Assembly (NCBI GenBank): GCA_004212735.1
Contig: SHBD01000002.1
Coordinates: forward strand, 220,323 to 254,231
Length of the DNA: 33,909 nucleotides
Reading direction: 5' to 3'
Source: SAR116 cluster bacterium
GTDB lineage: Bacteria > Pseudomonadota > Alphaproteobacteria > Puniceispirillales > Puniceispirillaceae
The notes under the pieces are model-generated. The model ran no database searches. It saw only the letters and a list, made by a program, of their open reading frames with translations, and was not told the DNA's origin. The stretch's first letter is position 1. Each line of letters begins with the position of its first letter. Shown here one piece after another: positions 26,582-33,739 of the stretch. Both the position numbers and the translations under genes were made by a program.

Positions 26582-27516
26582 ATTTTACCTGACAATCTAA
26601 GCGGCTTTATACCAGTAGCCAGAAACCCTGCCCCGGCAATCATAACCATGCCGATAACTGACAGGGCGTCCGGCACTTCGCGAAAGAACACAAAGCCCCA
26701 GAGAGCCGCGAAAAGCAGATAGCTGTAGTCGAACGTGGCAATGATGGCAGAGGGAGCTGACTGATATGCCTTGGCAAGGCCAATACCGATCAGAATGATC
26801 AGAACGGCGAGGATCGCCATCGTGGCCCATTCGCGCTGTCCCATTTCAATCCAGGGGCCGAGCAGAAACGGATAGTGGATGTGATCACTGATCAGGTGCC
26901 CAGCCATCGCCAGCATCCCTGTCGCCACCAACCCAACGCCGACAAGGCAGATATTTAGCGCGGTGGCGAGAACAACGGGCCTTACATTCTGGCATTTGCT
27001 GCGAGTAATTATAGCTACCAGTGCATAGAGGATGGCCGCAATCATCGGGATCAGGATTGCGGGTCGGAATTCATCCGTTGTTGGTTTGATAATCAACATC
27101 ACCCCGATAAATCCGCACATCACTCCCAACCATGCGACTAGCGGCACTCGCTCGCGGTTAATCAAGCCAGAAAATAAAGTGGTGAACAGTGGCCCCGTGT
27201 AGAGTGCGGCCGCGATGACCGAGAGTGCGACAACTGGTGCCGCGGCATAGATCGCGATATACATCAGGGTCAGCATAAGGCTACGCAGGGCAACCCATCT
27301 GGCGAGCCCAACATCAAATTTGGAAAGCCGGCTTCTACACAACAGCAGCAACAAAACGGGCAACGCCAAGCTTGACCGGATGACAAAGACCTGCCAGAGC
27401 GGCAGCTCGTTACTGACAAATTTGATAATCGCGTCAGCAAGCGCCATCATCAAAACTGTGCCGATGATAACCGTCACTCCAAGTGGGATATTGTCAGCTT
27501 GTTCATTCCGTATCAT
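26578..27516 (-). CDS. EamA/DMT-superfamily transporter
   Basis: This protein of about 312 residues has ten hydrophobic helices in two EamA repeats. Repeat 1 contains the conserved area LYTGPLFTTLFSGLINRERV and repeat 2 ends FFREVPDALSVIGMVMIAGA. An ATG at 27516 is chosen; a TTG two codons upstream (27522) has better spacing from AAAGG and is a real alternative. Its stop overlaps the start of the interrupted second transporter gene by four bases, so the pair formed a two-gene operon, possibly a heterodimeric or paralogous exporter. It is divergent from a LysR-type regulator, with clustered CTTTCATT elements immediately upstream, which probably control it. The transported compound is unknown. 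Confidence 0.87.
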   Translation of the reverse strand: MIRNEQADNIPLGVTVIIGTVLMMALADAIIKFVSNELPLWQVFVIRSSLALPVLLLLLCRSRLSKFDVGLARWVALRSLMLTLMYIAIYAAAPVVALSVIAAALYTGPLFTTLFSGLINRERVPLVAWLGVMCGFIGVMLIIKPTTDEFRPAILIPMIAAILYALVAIITRSKCQNVRPVVLATALNICLVGVGLVATGMLAMAGHLISDHIHYPFLLGPWIEMGQREWATMAILAVLIILIGIGLAKAYQSAPSAIIATFDYSYLLFAALWGFVFFREVPDALSVIGMVMIAGAGFLATGIKPLRLSGKI

Positions 27517-27531
27517 CGTCAAGGATTGCGC

Positions 27532-27590
27532 CTTTCATTGTCACCTCAATGAAAGTGCCCCCGTATGAGCGATTTTTTCAAACTTTCATT
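27532..27590. promoter_or_regulatory. Clustered CTTTCATT repeats, candidate LysR operator
   Basis: CTTTCATTG (27532-27540), spacer TCACCT, CAATGAAAG (27547-27555) is a perfect nine-base inverted repeat with LysR-like dyad symmetry. A third copy, ACTTTCATT, lies at 27582-27590. All three fall in the 115-base gap between the EamA operon and the divergent LysR gene, which is the classical arrangement of a recognition site plus an activation site. The dyad is only 10-16 bases from the transporter start, so binding there could also repress it. Confidence 0.6.
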
Positions 27591-27631
27591 ACTCATGTTA
27601 GGGTGAAGGTGTCTCATCATGGAAAATTTAG

Positions 27632-28561
27632 ATGAAAAGAACACTTCCCCCATTCAACTACATTCTGGTCGCGGACGCTGTGTTCAGGAATGGAAGTTTC
27701 AAGGGAGCTGCAAGTGACCTCAACGTCACGCCATCTGCTGTCAGCCATCAAATCAAACAAATTGAGGATTGGCTGGGCTTCAAGTTATTCAACAGACGAA
27801 GAAAAGTAATATCGCCCACCCCGCTTGGTGGAGAATTTCTTAAACGCATAGCCGAACACCTGGACGGAATAGAAGGCGCCACCCTTGACACACGAGAGGC
27901 ACGCGGGACACGCCGGACCGTCAGGATTCAGACGACCGACTCTTTTGCCCGCATGGTTCTGATTAAGCGCGTGGCCAAACTAAGAAACACCGCGCAGAGC
28001 TGTCCAGAAATGCCAATTGCCCGAATTTCAACTTCTGAGTTCACCGAGGCCTTTCGGCTTGCCGAAGCGGACATAGCTATCTTGTTTGGTGACGGTGATT
28101 TTGGGGACCTCAAGATCTTGTTCTCACAGGAGGAGAGGTTGATGCCCGCATGCAACCCCAGCATCCTGTCAACAAACTCCACCCTTACACCATCACAGAT
28201 CCTGAACTTCCCCCTGATTACCGACTATCTTCTTGGCAAAAGCTGGCGGCAATGGTGCCAATTCATGGCTTATACGCCGACAAAGGCAAATCTACAGCAG
28301 ATCGACAGATCACTTCTTGTGAACCATTCACACCTGGCTATCGAAGCCGCCATCGATGGTCAGGGTGTGGCACTTGTCAGCGATATCCTAGCTGGTGATG
28401 CCATCTTGGCCGGACAGCTTGTGCCGCTCACCGATCAGTGGCTGCCAACCGGCAAGGGTTATCACATCGTGACAAAGGCCAATGGCGTTCACCAACTGGT
28501 CACGACCTTTGGCAACTGGCTGGCAAAGGAGCTAAGCACCGGTTTTGTGGACAAAGTGTAA
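27632..28561 (+). CDS. LysR-type transcriptional regulator (GcvA-like)
   Basis: This 309-residue regulator has an N-terminal winged helix-turn-helix (NGSFKGAASDLNVTPSAVSH then KQIEDWLGFKLFNRR, residues about 20-55) and a C-terminal ligand-binding domain. The PSAVSHQIKQIEDWLG segment is typical of the GcvA-like branch of LysR proteins. The ATG at 27632 has GGA eight bases upstream. It diverges from the EamA operon, and the CTTTCATT cluster between them is its likely binding region, so it probably controls export of its own ligand. The ligand is not known. Confidence 0.9.
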   Translation: MKRTLPPFNYILVADAVFRNGSFKGAASDLNVTPSAVSHQIKQIEDWLGFKLFNRRRKVISPTPLGGEFLKRIAEHLDGIEGATLDTREARGTRRTVRIQTTDSFARMVLIKRVAKLRNTAQSCPEMPIARISTSEFTEAFRLAEADIAILFGDGDFGDLKILFSQEERLMPACNPSILSTNSTLTPSQILNFPLITDYLLGKSWRQWCQFMAYTPTKANLQQIDRSLLVNHSHLAIEAAIDGQGVALVSDILAGDAILAGQLVPLTDQWLPTGKGYHIVTKANGVHQLVTTFGNWLAKELSTGFVDKV

Positions 28562-28580
28562 GCAAAAAACCTCTGGCCAA

Positions 28581-28599
28581 CTGACTATTAACTAGTCAG
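28581..28599. terminator. Bidirectional hairpin between the LysR and anmK genes
   Basis: CTGACTA (28581-28587), loop TTAAC, TAGTCAG (28593-28599) is a perfect seven-base stem lying between two convergent genes and overlapping the anmK stop codon. On the minus strand a run of six T residues follows eleven bases later. It can serve transcripts from both sides, though the spacing to the T-run is not ideal. Confidence 0.45.
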
Positions 28600-29749
28600 G
28601 TAATGCAATCCGCCCCCCTGTCATCGGTGCATGAACGCCGGTCGTTTCAGGAAAGCTGATGGCAAGGTCAGAGAGCCGTCGCGCGGCTAGAAAGGCAAAG
28701 CATTCCGCCTCAACCGCGTCGCCGCGCCAGCCAAGATCATCAGCATTTTGCACACTCACACCAGCGCGCGTTGCAACCTCATTCATCAAAACGGGGTTGC
28801 GGCGTCCGCCGCCCGATACAAAAAGCCTGCTTGGTCGAGATGGCAGAAGATCAAGTCCTCGGCCGACCGCGGCACCGGCGAATGCTGTCAACAGAGCCGC
28901 GCCATCCTCTGGAGAACAACCGCTGGCCATCGCCGCCTGAAAATCAAATCGGTCAAGCGATTTTGGAAAGGGCTTTGTGAAATAGGGATGATCCAGCAGA
29001 CGGGCCAATTTTGTCTCGTCAACTTGGCCGGCTTGGGCCAACGCACCCCCGTGGTCCATCTCGCCCAAACCAAGTGATTTGACCCAGTCATTAATCGGCG
29101 CATTTGCCGGTCCCATATCGAAGGCAATGAGCCGACCGTCAGCGCTCCGCCAACTCAGATTGGCAACCCCACCCATATTCAATATCGCCGCATCCGCACC
29201 CACCCCAACTCGTTCAAGCAATGCCGCATGATATGAGGCGCATAGCGGCGCGCCATGTCCGCCCGCCGCAACATCATCGCCGCGTAAATCAAAAACAACA
29301 GGGCGATGAAGATGATTCGCCATCAACTTGCCATCACCAAGCTGCCGGGTGCAGCCATTTTTATCCGCTGTTGGCGCGCGGTGAAGAACGGTCTGCCCAT
29401 GGAACCCAATCGCCGCGAGCGAGGAAAGAGGCAATCCCTGCTTGGTCGCAAGGCTGGCCACGGCATCAGCCTGAGCCAATGTCAGACGCATCTCGGCCTC
29501 GGCAAAAACGGCCGGTTCAGGACCGGTGAAATTCCACACCAAAGCCGCATCCAACGCTCTGGCCAGAAGATCACAGATATCCTGCGGATAGGGGATCAAC
29601 TCAAAGGCACCGAATTCAGTAATTTCCACGCCATCAGTGCGCAGAAAAGCCAAGTCAATATTGCCGTCAAGCACGGTCCCCGTCATCAAACCGGCAAACC
29701 ATTGCGGTGGCATCTGCGCTGTTGTTATGTCCTTCGCGGGGTATGTCAT
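28592..29749 (-). CDS. anmK: Anhydro-N-acetylmuramic acid kinase
   Basis: This 385-residue kinase of the ASKHA fold would open and phosphorylate 1,6-anhydroMurNAc from cell-wall turnover, giving MurNAc-6-phosphate in the cytoplasm. Family elements are GLMTGTVLDGNIDLAFL at 20-36, GFHGQTVLHRAP, LNMGGVANLSW, AFDMGPANAPINDWV and FVSGGGRRNPVLM. The first motif differs from the common MSGTSxDGID form, as in one subgroup of alphaproteobacterial AnmK proteins. The ATG at 29749 has a weak ribosome binding site. A symmetric CTGGTTA repeat cluster lies just upstream. It is near a MurQ-like etherase gene, which uses its product, on the other side of a decayed transporter, and converges on the LysR gene. 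Confidence 0.9.
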   Translation of the reverse strand: MTYPAKDITTAQMPPQWFAGLMTGTVLDGNIDLAFLRTDGVEITEFGAFELIPYPQDICDLLARALDAALVWNFTGPEPAVFAEAEMRLTLAQADAVASLATKQGLPLSSLAAIGFHGQTVLHRAPTADKNGCTRQLGDGKLMANHLHRPVVFDLRGDDVAAGGHGAPLCASYHAALLERVGVGADAAILNMGGVANLSWRSADGRLIAFDMGPANAPINDWVKSLGLGEMDHGGALAQAGQVDETKLARLLDHPYFTKPFPKSLDRFDFQAAMASGCSPEDGAALLTAFAGAAVGRGLDLLPSRPSRLFVSGGGRRNPVLMNEVATRAGVSVQNADDLGWRGDAVEAECFAFLAARRLSDLAISFPETTGVHAPMTGGRIALPD

Positions 29750-29757
29750 TCGCTACT

Positions 29758-29779
29758 CTGGTTACTGGTAACCTGGTTA
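29758..29779. promoter_or_regulatory. CTGGTTA repeat cluster and dyad upstream of anmK
   Basis: Three CTGGTWA units start at 29758, 29765 and 29773. They contain a dyad, GGTTAC TG GTAACC, at 29760-29773. The cluster ends about ten bases before the anmK start on the minus strand, where an operator would sit. GntR- and LacI-type regulators of amino-sugar genes use TGGT/ACCA dyads, but no such regulator gene is in the window. Confidence 0.4.
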
Positions 29780-29862
29780 GACGGGATGATTTCACCAACC
29801 TTGCGACAAAGCTGATCAATTAGTCCTTGGTTCCATCAGCGAGCGGAATTGCCTGCTCGTGA

Positions 29863-29952
29863 AAAGCACAATTCTTTTGCTTACCCATACTCTTGTCTTG
29901 GTATGTTTTCGATGTTCATTCTGCGCTCAACGACCCGCGGGTGACCCAGTGA
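29863..29952 (+). pseudogene. C-terminal remnant of a DppB-type ABC permease
   Basis: After an in-frame TGA at 29860, a short open frame reads PILLSWYVFDVHSALNDPRV near its end and stops with TGA at 29950-29952. The LNDPRV ending after a VFDVHSAL stretch corresponds to the normal C-terminus of dipeptide/oligopeptide permease DppB (…LLVDLLYALLDPRVR). The stop overlaps the ATG of the next remnant as TGATG, the usual dppB-dppC junction. Only about 25 residues remain and nothing upstream is recognisable, so this is the stump of a deleted gene. The match is from memory of the family and is short, but its position immediately before a clear dppC remnant makes it credible. Confidence 0.55.
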
Positions 29953-30289
29953 TGACTATCATGTCTGACATGCTTGTCCGCAACAAGCTGTTTTCCTGTG
30001 CTCTTGTCTTTGTTGCTCTTCAACTATTTCTTTAAGCCTTTTGCCCGAATTGGTTTGATCGCATCATGATGCGGTTTATGGACATGCTTTTCGCATTTCC
30101 ATTCATCCTTCCTGCCACTGGCATCATAGCTGTTCTTGGCCCCAATTTCCTCAGTGCTGCGGTCGGTATCGCCATTGTCCATGTTTCAATCTTCGCCCCG
30201 CTTCTTCGCAGCCCGTTTCTGGTGATTTGCGCAATATGCTTGATCCACGGCTTCGCGCTGGACCACAGACCAGCGTTACGGCAGAATGA
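29952..30289 (+). pseudogene. Degraded DppC-type dipeptide ABC permease
   Basis: Three pieces of a peptide/nickel-type permease are joined in order with the connecting parts missing. Piece 1 starts at the ATG at 29952 and reads MLVRNKLFSCALVFVALQLF, like the first DppC helix, then meets TAA at 30033. Piece 2 continues in the same frame: NWFDRIMMRFMDMLFAFPFI, then LPATGIIAVLGPNFLSAAVG and HVSIFAPLLRS, closely resembling the conserved DppC core. Piece 3, one base out of frame, reads GDLRNMLDPRLRAG from 30221 and stops at 30287-30289; GDxLRDxLDPRLR is the DppC C-terminus. About 110 codons remain of roughly 280. Two internal deletions, a stop and a frameshift mean it is non-functional. Confidence 0.75.
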
Positions 30290-30480
30290 TGCAAAAACTC
30301 CTACCCTAGGTGCAGGCCATGCTTGAGGATCATGATTCCGTGGAGTGTCCAGCCAGCGCGCTTTGCCGCCATCCGGACCTGACAATAATGCTGGACAGTG
30401 CGGCAACCAAGCGTCTTACTGCAAAGGCTCTCAACGGTTTGGAACCAACTTTCACCCCTCCAACAGGCATTGAACGATGA
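30289..30480 (+). pseudogene. Third reading-frame remnant coupled to the murQ-like gene
   Basis: An ATG at 30289 overlaps the dppC-remnant stop as TGATG. The frame reads MQKLLP, then a TAG, then continues without a stop for 56 codons from VQAMLEDHDSVECPASALCR to TFTPPTGIER, where its TGA overlaps the ATG of the next gene as ATGA. In dpp operons an ATPase gene follows dppC, so this may be what is left of one, or the start of one gene fused to the end of another. I do not recognise the sequence. The preserved stop/start overlaps at both ends show that the frame once belonged to a continuous operon. A short peptide from ATG 30319 could still be made and couple translation to the etherase. Confidence 0.4.
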
Positions 30481-31220
30481 CCGTGCAAAATGATACTGAA
30501 GCCCCGCCTGACGCCGGGCAATGGCTCGACCACCTTGATGACGCCACCGCGCTGGCGGTGATGCTGGATGATCAGGCAGAGGCCGCTAACGCCATCAGAC
30601 AAAGTCTTGGTCAAATTGAAAGGGCTGCGGCGGCCATAACCAAAAGAATGGCAGAGGACGATACCGCGCGCATTATCTATGCCGGCGCAGGCGCATCAAT
30701 TCGAATTGCGGTTCAAGATGGGGTAGAACTATTGCCCACATTTAACTGGCCAAGAGACCGGGTTGCCTATCTCGTTGCCGGCGGAACCAAAGCCCTGATT
30801 GAGTCAGTTGAAGATGCAGAGGATGACGAGGCTGCCGCGAGAAGGATGGTTGATGATCTCACACTCTCGGCAAATGACGTAGTCATCGCTATTGCTGCCA
30901 GTGGGCGGACGTCATTTACCTGTACTGTGCTAAGTGAGGCCATCAAGTCAGGCGCCTTTGCCATAGGACTTGCGAACAACCCGGATACTCCGCTTCTGAA
31001 TGAGGCTGATATAGGTATTCCGTTGATTACTGGTGGCGAGGCGCTGGCAGGCTCAACGCGTCTGAAAGCTGCAACCGCACAGAAAATCTGTTTGAACATG
31101 ATATCAACATTGGTGATGACACGTCTTGGTAGGGTGCGAGATGGCAAGATGATTGCGATGCGCCCAACCAATGCAAAACTTCGCGAGCGGTTCTCTCGCA
31201 TCCATGGCGCCGATTCTTAG
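30477..31220 (+). CDS. SIS-domain MurNAc-6-phosphate etherase (MurQ-like, short form)
   Basis: This 247-residue SIS-fold protein resembles MurQ, which splits MurNAc-6-phosphate into GlcNAc-6-phosphate and D-lactate. The conserved segments are YAGAGASIRIAVQDGVELLP (cf. GAGTSGRLG…ELPPTF in MurQ), VAGGTKALIESVEDAEDDEA, AASGRTSFT, IGLANNP and GSTRLKAATAQKICLNMIST. Glu84 and Glu115 fall where E. coli Glu83 and Glu114 act as acid and base. It is about 50 residues shorter than E. coli MurQ and lacks the C-terminal helical domain, as in some alphaproteobacterial members. The ATG overlaps a remnant frame as ATGA. With anmK, the kinase and nagA it forms a muropeptide-sugar salvage route. A divergent SIS function is possible. 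Confidence 0.8.
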   Translation: MTVQNDTEAPPDAGQWLDHLDDATALAVMLDDQAEAANAIRQSLGQIERAAAAITKRMAEDDTARIIYAGAGASIRIAVQDGVELLPTFNWPRDRVAYLVAGGTKALIESVEDAEDDEAAARRMVDDLTLSANDVVIAIAASGRTSFTCTVLSEAIKSGAFAIGLANNPDTPLLNEADIGIPLITGGEALAGSTRLKAATAQKICLNMISTLVMTRLGRVRDGKMIAMRPTNAKLRERFSRIHGADS

Positions 31221-31252
31221 ATCGCCCCGAGACTGTTCCTAAAGCTGCCTTG

Positions 31253-32191
31253 TCACACTGCTTCATCGGGCCATGTCACTTTGAGAAGATCACAGCCAAG
31301 CGCAATGGCACCAATCAGTCCATCACCGTCTGGGCTGGAAATCAGTGCCGCCAGATCATGATCAAATTCATCAGCCACATCATCGACAAGTAGTTCCTTC
31401 AGGCGCTCACCAACACTGCCACACAGAAAAATTCGTCCTGTTTCAGCCGCGTCAAGTGCAATGAGGATGCGCCGCAGATCGGCAATGGCTGTTCCAATAA
31501 TACCATTTGCCACTGTATCTCCGGTCATCTGTGCGGCAAAAATTTCTGGAGCCAATTGGCCAAAATCCTGCGGAGTGGCCGTTTTGGCAAATAGCACAAT
31601 ATTGCCGGGTTGACTGCCAAATCTTTGCATCATATCGCGGGTCAAATCCGTTTCTCCGATTAAACCGTCATTTGCCTTCATCACATGACGGAGCAATTCC
31701 CGGCCAAGCCAGGCACCGCTGCATTCATCGGCAAGCTGCAGACCCCACCCACCGATCTGTTTTGTCCTGCCTTGGCATTGGCTCACAAAAAAAGACCCCG
31801 TTCCCATTTGCGCCAAGGTACCATTTGCTTGGCCCAACACACCGGCGATAGCGATTTCCCGGTCTGAGACAACATAAGTTTTTGCAAAATCGAATGCGCC
31901 AGAAAGTCGCGCCGCGAAATCCCCAAAATTGGCACCGGCAATCCCCAAAACAGCAACATCCCGCTGTAATGAGTCTACAGGCACTTGCGCCGCCTCGTAA
32001 GCGTCGCGGATGGCGGTTTCGATATTGATGCGGCTGGTTTCAAAGTCACTGGTCAAATTTGCAAAGCCACCCTCTATCTGGCTCAAGATCGTGCCATCAC
32101 ACCCAGCCAGTGCAACCCTGCTCCGCGTACCGCCCCCATCAATTGCAAGAATATGCCTGTTTTTCATTGCTTTATTTTGTACTTCCAACAT
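31253..32191 (-). CDS. BadF/BadG-type ATPase, N-acetylglucosamine kinase-like
   Basis: This protein of up to 312 residues belongs to the BadF/BadG/BcrA/BcrD group of ASKHA kinases that includes N-acetylglucosamine kinase and bacterial GlcNAc/MurNAc kinases. It has the phosphate-1 loop DGGGTRSRVAL, GIAGANFGDF, the adenosine-side GTGSFFVSQ, and IGGWGLQLADECSGAWLGRE, typical of sugar kinases of this family. Its own C-terminus FLCGSVGERL is the usual adenosine motif. Two starts are possible: ATG at 32191 or at 32167, where the protein begins MKNRHILAIDGGG. It converges on the etherase gene with 32 bases between. Phosphorylating GlcNAc to feed NagA is the likely role; MurNAc is an alternative. Confidence 0.84.
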   Translation of the reverse strand: MLEVQNKAMKNRHILAIDGGGTRSRVALAGCDGTILSQIEGGFANLTSDFETSRINIETAIRDAYEAAQVPVDSLQRDVAVLGIAGANFGDFAARLSGAFDFAKTYVVSDREIAIAGVLGQANGTLAQMGTGSFFVSQCQGRTKQIGGWGLQLADECSGAWLGRELLRHVMKANDGLIGETDLTRDMMQRFGSQPGNIVLFAKTATPQDFGQLAPEIFAAQMTGDTVANGIIGTAIADLRRILIALDAAETGRIFLCGSVGERLKELLVDDVADEFDHDLAALISSPDGDGLIGAIALGCDLLKVTWPDEAV

Positions 32192-32387
32192 TTGGAATCC
32201 GGGCGATATAGGATCATTTTACCCGGTGAACCCGGCCGTGGATGCCGACACTTATCATTCAACATGATTTCCTGCAGCCGGCAATTGGAAATTATAGAGA
32301 TTATTGACCAAATCACATTCTAGGACCAGAATAAGACATCAATCACATCCAAGCTGGCAGCTTCACGATGATAAAACGGAAGTATAA

Positions 32388-32534
32388 TATTCTGGGCTGA
32401 TCGCTAGTGGTTTGATCACCGTCCGCGAATTTGGTGAGGTCAGTTACACCATCGGTGCCAGAGTCAATCGAAACTTCAAGGATGCGGATTTGCTCTTCTT
32501 TAACAAGGAGGGTAGCAGCCTACGCTGCGGATAG
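32388..32534 (+). pseudogene. Possible C-terminal fragment of an ABC ATPase (TOBE-like), upstream of nagA
   Basis: The 354 bases between the kinase start and nagA hold no complete gene. From 32388, after an in-frame TAA, 48 codons are open to a TAG at 32532. They read LITVREFGEVSYTIGARVNR, then NFKDADLLFFNKEGSSLR. The pattern GARV…F…D..LFF..EG..LR is like the TOBE end of MalK/UgpC/PotA-type ATPases, where the C-terminus usually reads like HLFDAEGRRL. It ends 12 bases before the nagA start, and no start codon or Walker motifs lie upstream. It may be a stump left by deletion. The match is short and from memory, so a chance open frame is possible. Confidence 0.4.
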
Positions 32535-32545
32535 GAAACCAGATA

Positions 32546-33739
32546 GTGACTGCGCCAGCCGACCATAACGCGAACATAAAGCCGAAAGAGCAGTGGGTTT
32601 GGGCCGACAGACTATTTACCGGCAAGGCCCAAACACCGCTGGAAAACCATATTGTAGAGATCACCCATGGCGTGATTTCTGCGATCAAGCCCGCTACCGA
32701 TGAGGATGCAAAGCGCGAATTGCGCCGCTTTCCTATCATTGCGCCGGGTTTTATCGACTTACAAATCAATGGCGCAGGCGGCGTCATGTTCAATGATGAG
32801 CCTGACACCGCCACCATCAATCAGATGGCAATGTCCGCAACTGTCGGCGGCAGTTGTCACATCTTGCCAACATTCATCACCGCGCACGGCAACGCTTATG
32901 AACAAGCCTTGAGGGCGGTTGACGAGTGCGACTGCGCCAATGTTCTGGGTTTGCATCTTGAGGGGCCGTTCCTGTCATCCCAACGTCCAGGCATTCATCC
33001 GGTAGATGCCATTCGCGACATGACCAAAAAAGATGTCGATGTTCTGGTTGACCATCTGACAGCAAAAATGACTCCCCATAACAAGCGATTGATACTGACC
33101 ATTGCACCAGAGCAAGTTGACCCCCTACTTCTGGACCGGCTGATCATGGCAGGGGTGATTGTTTTTGCCGGCCATTCCAATGCGAGCACAACGCAAATGA
33201 TCAAGGCCACCGATCAGGGCGTATCTGGCATCACACATCTGTTTAATGCCTGCTCACAAATCACGGCACGAGCGCCCGGCATCGTCGGCACTGCCCTCAC
33301 TGATCCACGTCTGAGCGCTGGCATCATTGCCGACGGTTTTCACGTCGCTCCGAGATTGCTGAAACTTGCCGCACAGCTGATGACCGATCGGCTCTGCCTA
33401 GTTTCAGACACCATGCCAACCTTCGCCAGTGATTTAACCGGTTTTCGGGTTGGCGAAAATAAGATCAGCCTTTTAGACGGGCGCTTGCAAGCCGAGGACG
33501 GCACACTTGCCGGAGCGCATCTTGGCCTTGATCAGGCTGTCGCAAATATGTGCACCTTGGCTGGCGTCTCACTGGCAGACGCATTAAACATGGCCAGTGG
33601 GGTTCCTGCTAAGATATTGGGGATGACAGATCTGTATGGACAGATTGACGTCGGTCGGCCAGCCAGCTTGACCTGTCTTGCAGAGAATCTGACATGCTTG
33701 GATGTGTTTGTTCATGGCAAACAGCAAAGAAAGAATTAA
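32546..33739 (+). CDS. nagA: N-acetylglucosamine-6-phosphate deacetylase
   Basis: This 397-residue amidohydrolase removes acetate from GlcNAc-6-phosphate to give glucosamine-6-phosphate, the last step here before GlcN-6-P enters wall synthesis or glycolysis. It shows GFIDLQINGAGGVMF at 68-82, Glu139 in HLEGPFLS, metal-ligand His210 in AGHSNAS and His231 in THLFNACSQI, His266 in ADGFHVAP and catalytic Asp288 in VSDTMPTFAS, all at the expected positions for NagA. The start is GTG at 32546 with AGGAAA upstream; no closer ATG fits. No nagB deaminase is in the window. The gene is on the opposite strand to the kinase gene and follows a possible ABC remnant. Confidence 0.94.
   Translation: MTAPADHNANIKPKEQWVWADRLFTGKAQTPLENHIVEITHGVISAIKPATDEDAKRELRRFPIIAPGFIDLQINGAGGVMFNDEPDTATINQMAMSATVGGSCHILPTFITAHGNAYEQALRAVDECDCANVLGLHLEGPFLSSQRPGIHPVDAIRDMTKKDVDVLVDHLTAKMTPHNKRLILTIAPEQVDPLLLDRLIMAGVIVFAGHSNASTTQMIKATDQGVSGITHLFNACSQITARAPGIVGTALTDPRLSAGIIADGFHVAPRLLKLAAQLMTDRLCLVSDTMPTFASDLTGFRVGENKISLLDGRLQAEDGTLAGAHLGLDQAVANMCTLAGVSLADALNMASGVPAKILGMTDLYGQIDVGRPASLTCLAENLTCLDVFVHGKQQRKN

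Noticed and set aside
30032-30406. A 124-codon minus-strand frame across the transporter remnant
   Set aside because: The plus strand carries recognisable permease pieces here; the minus-strand frame shows no known features and is a shadow.
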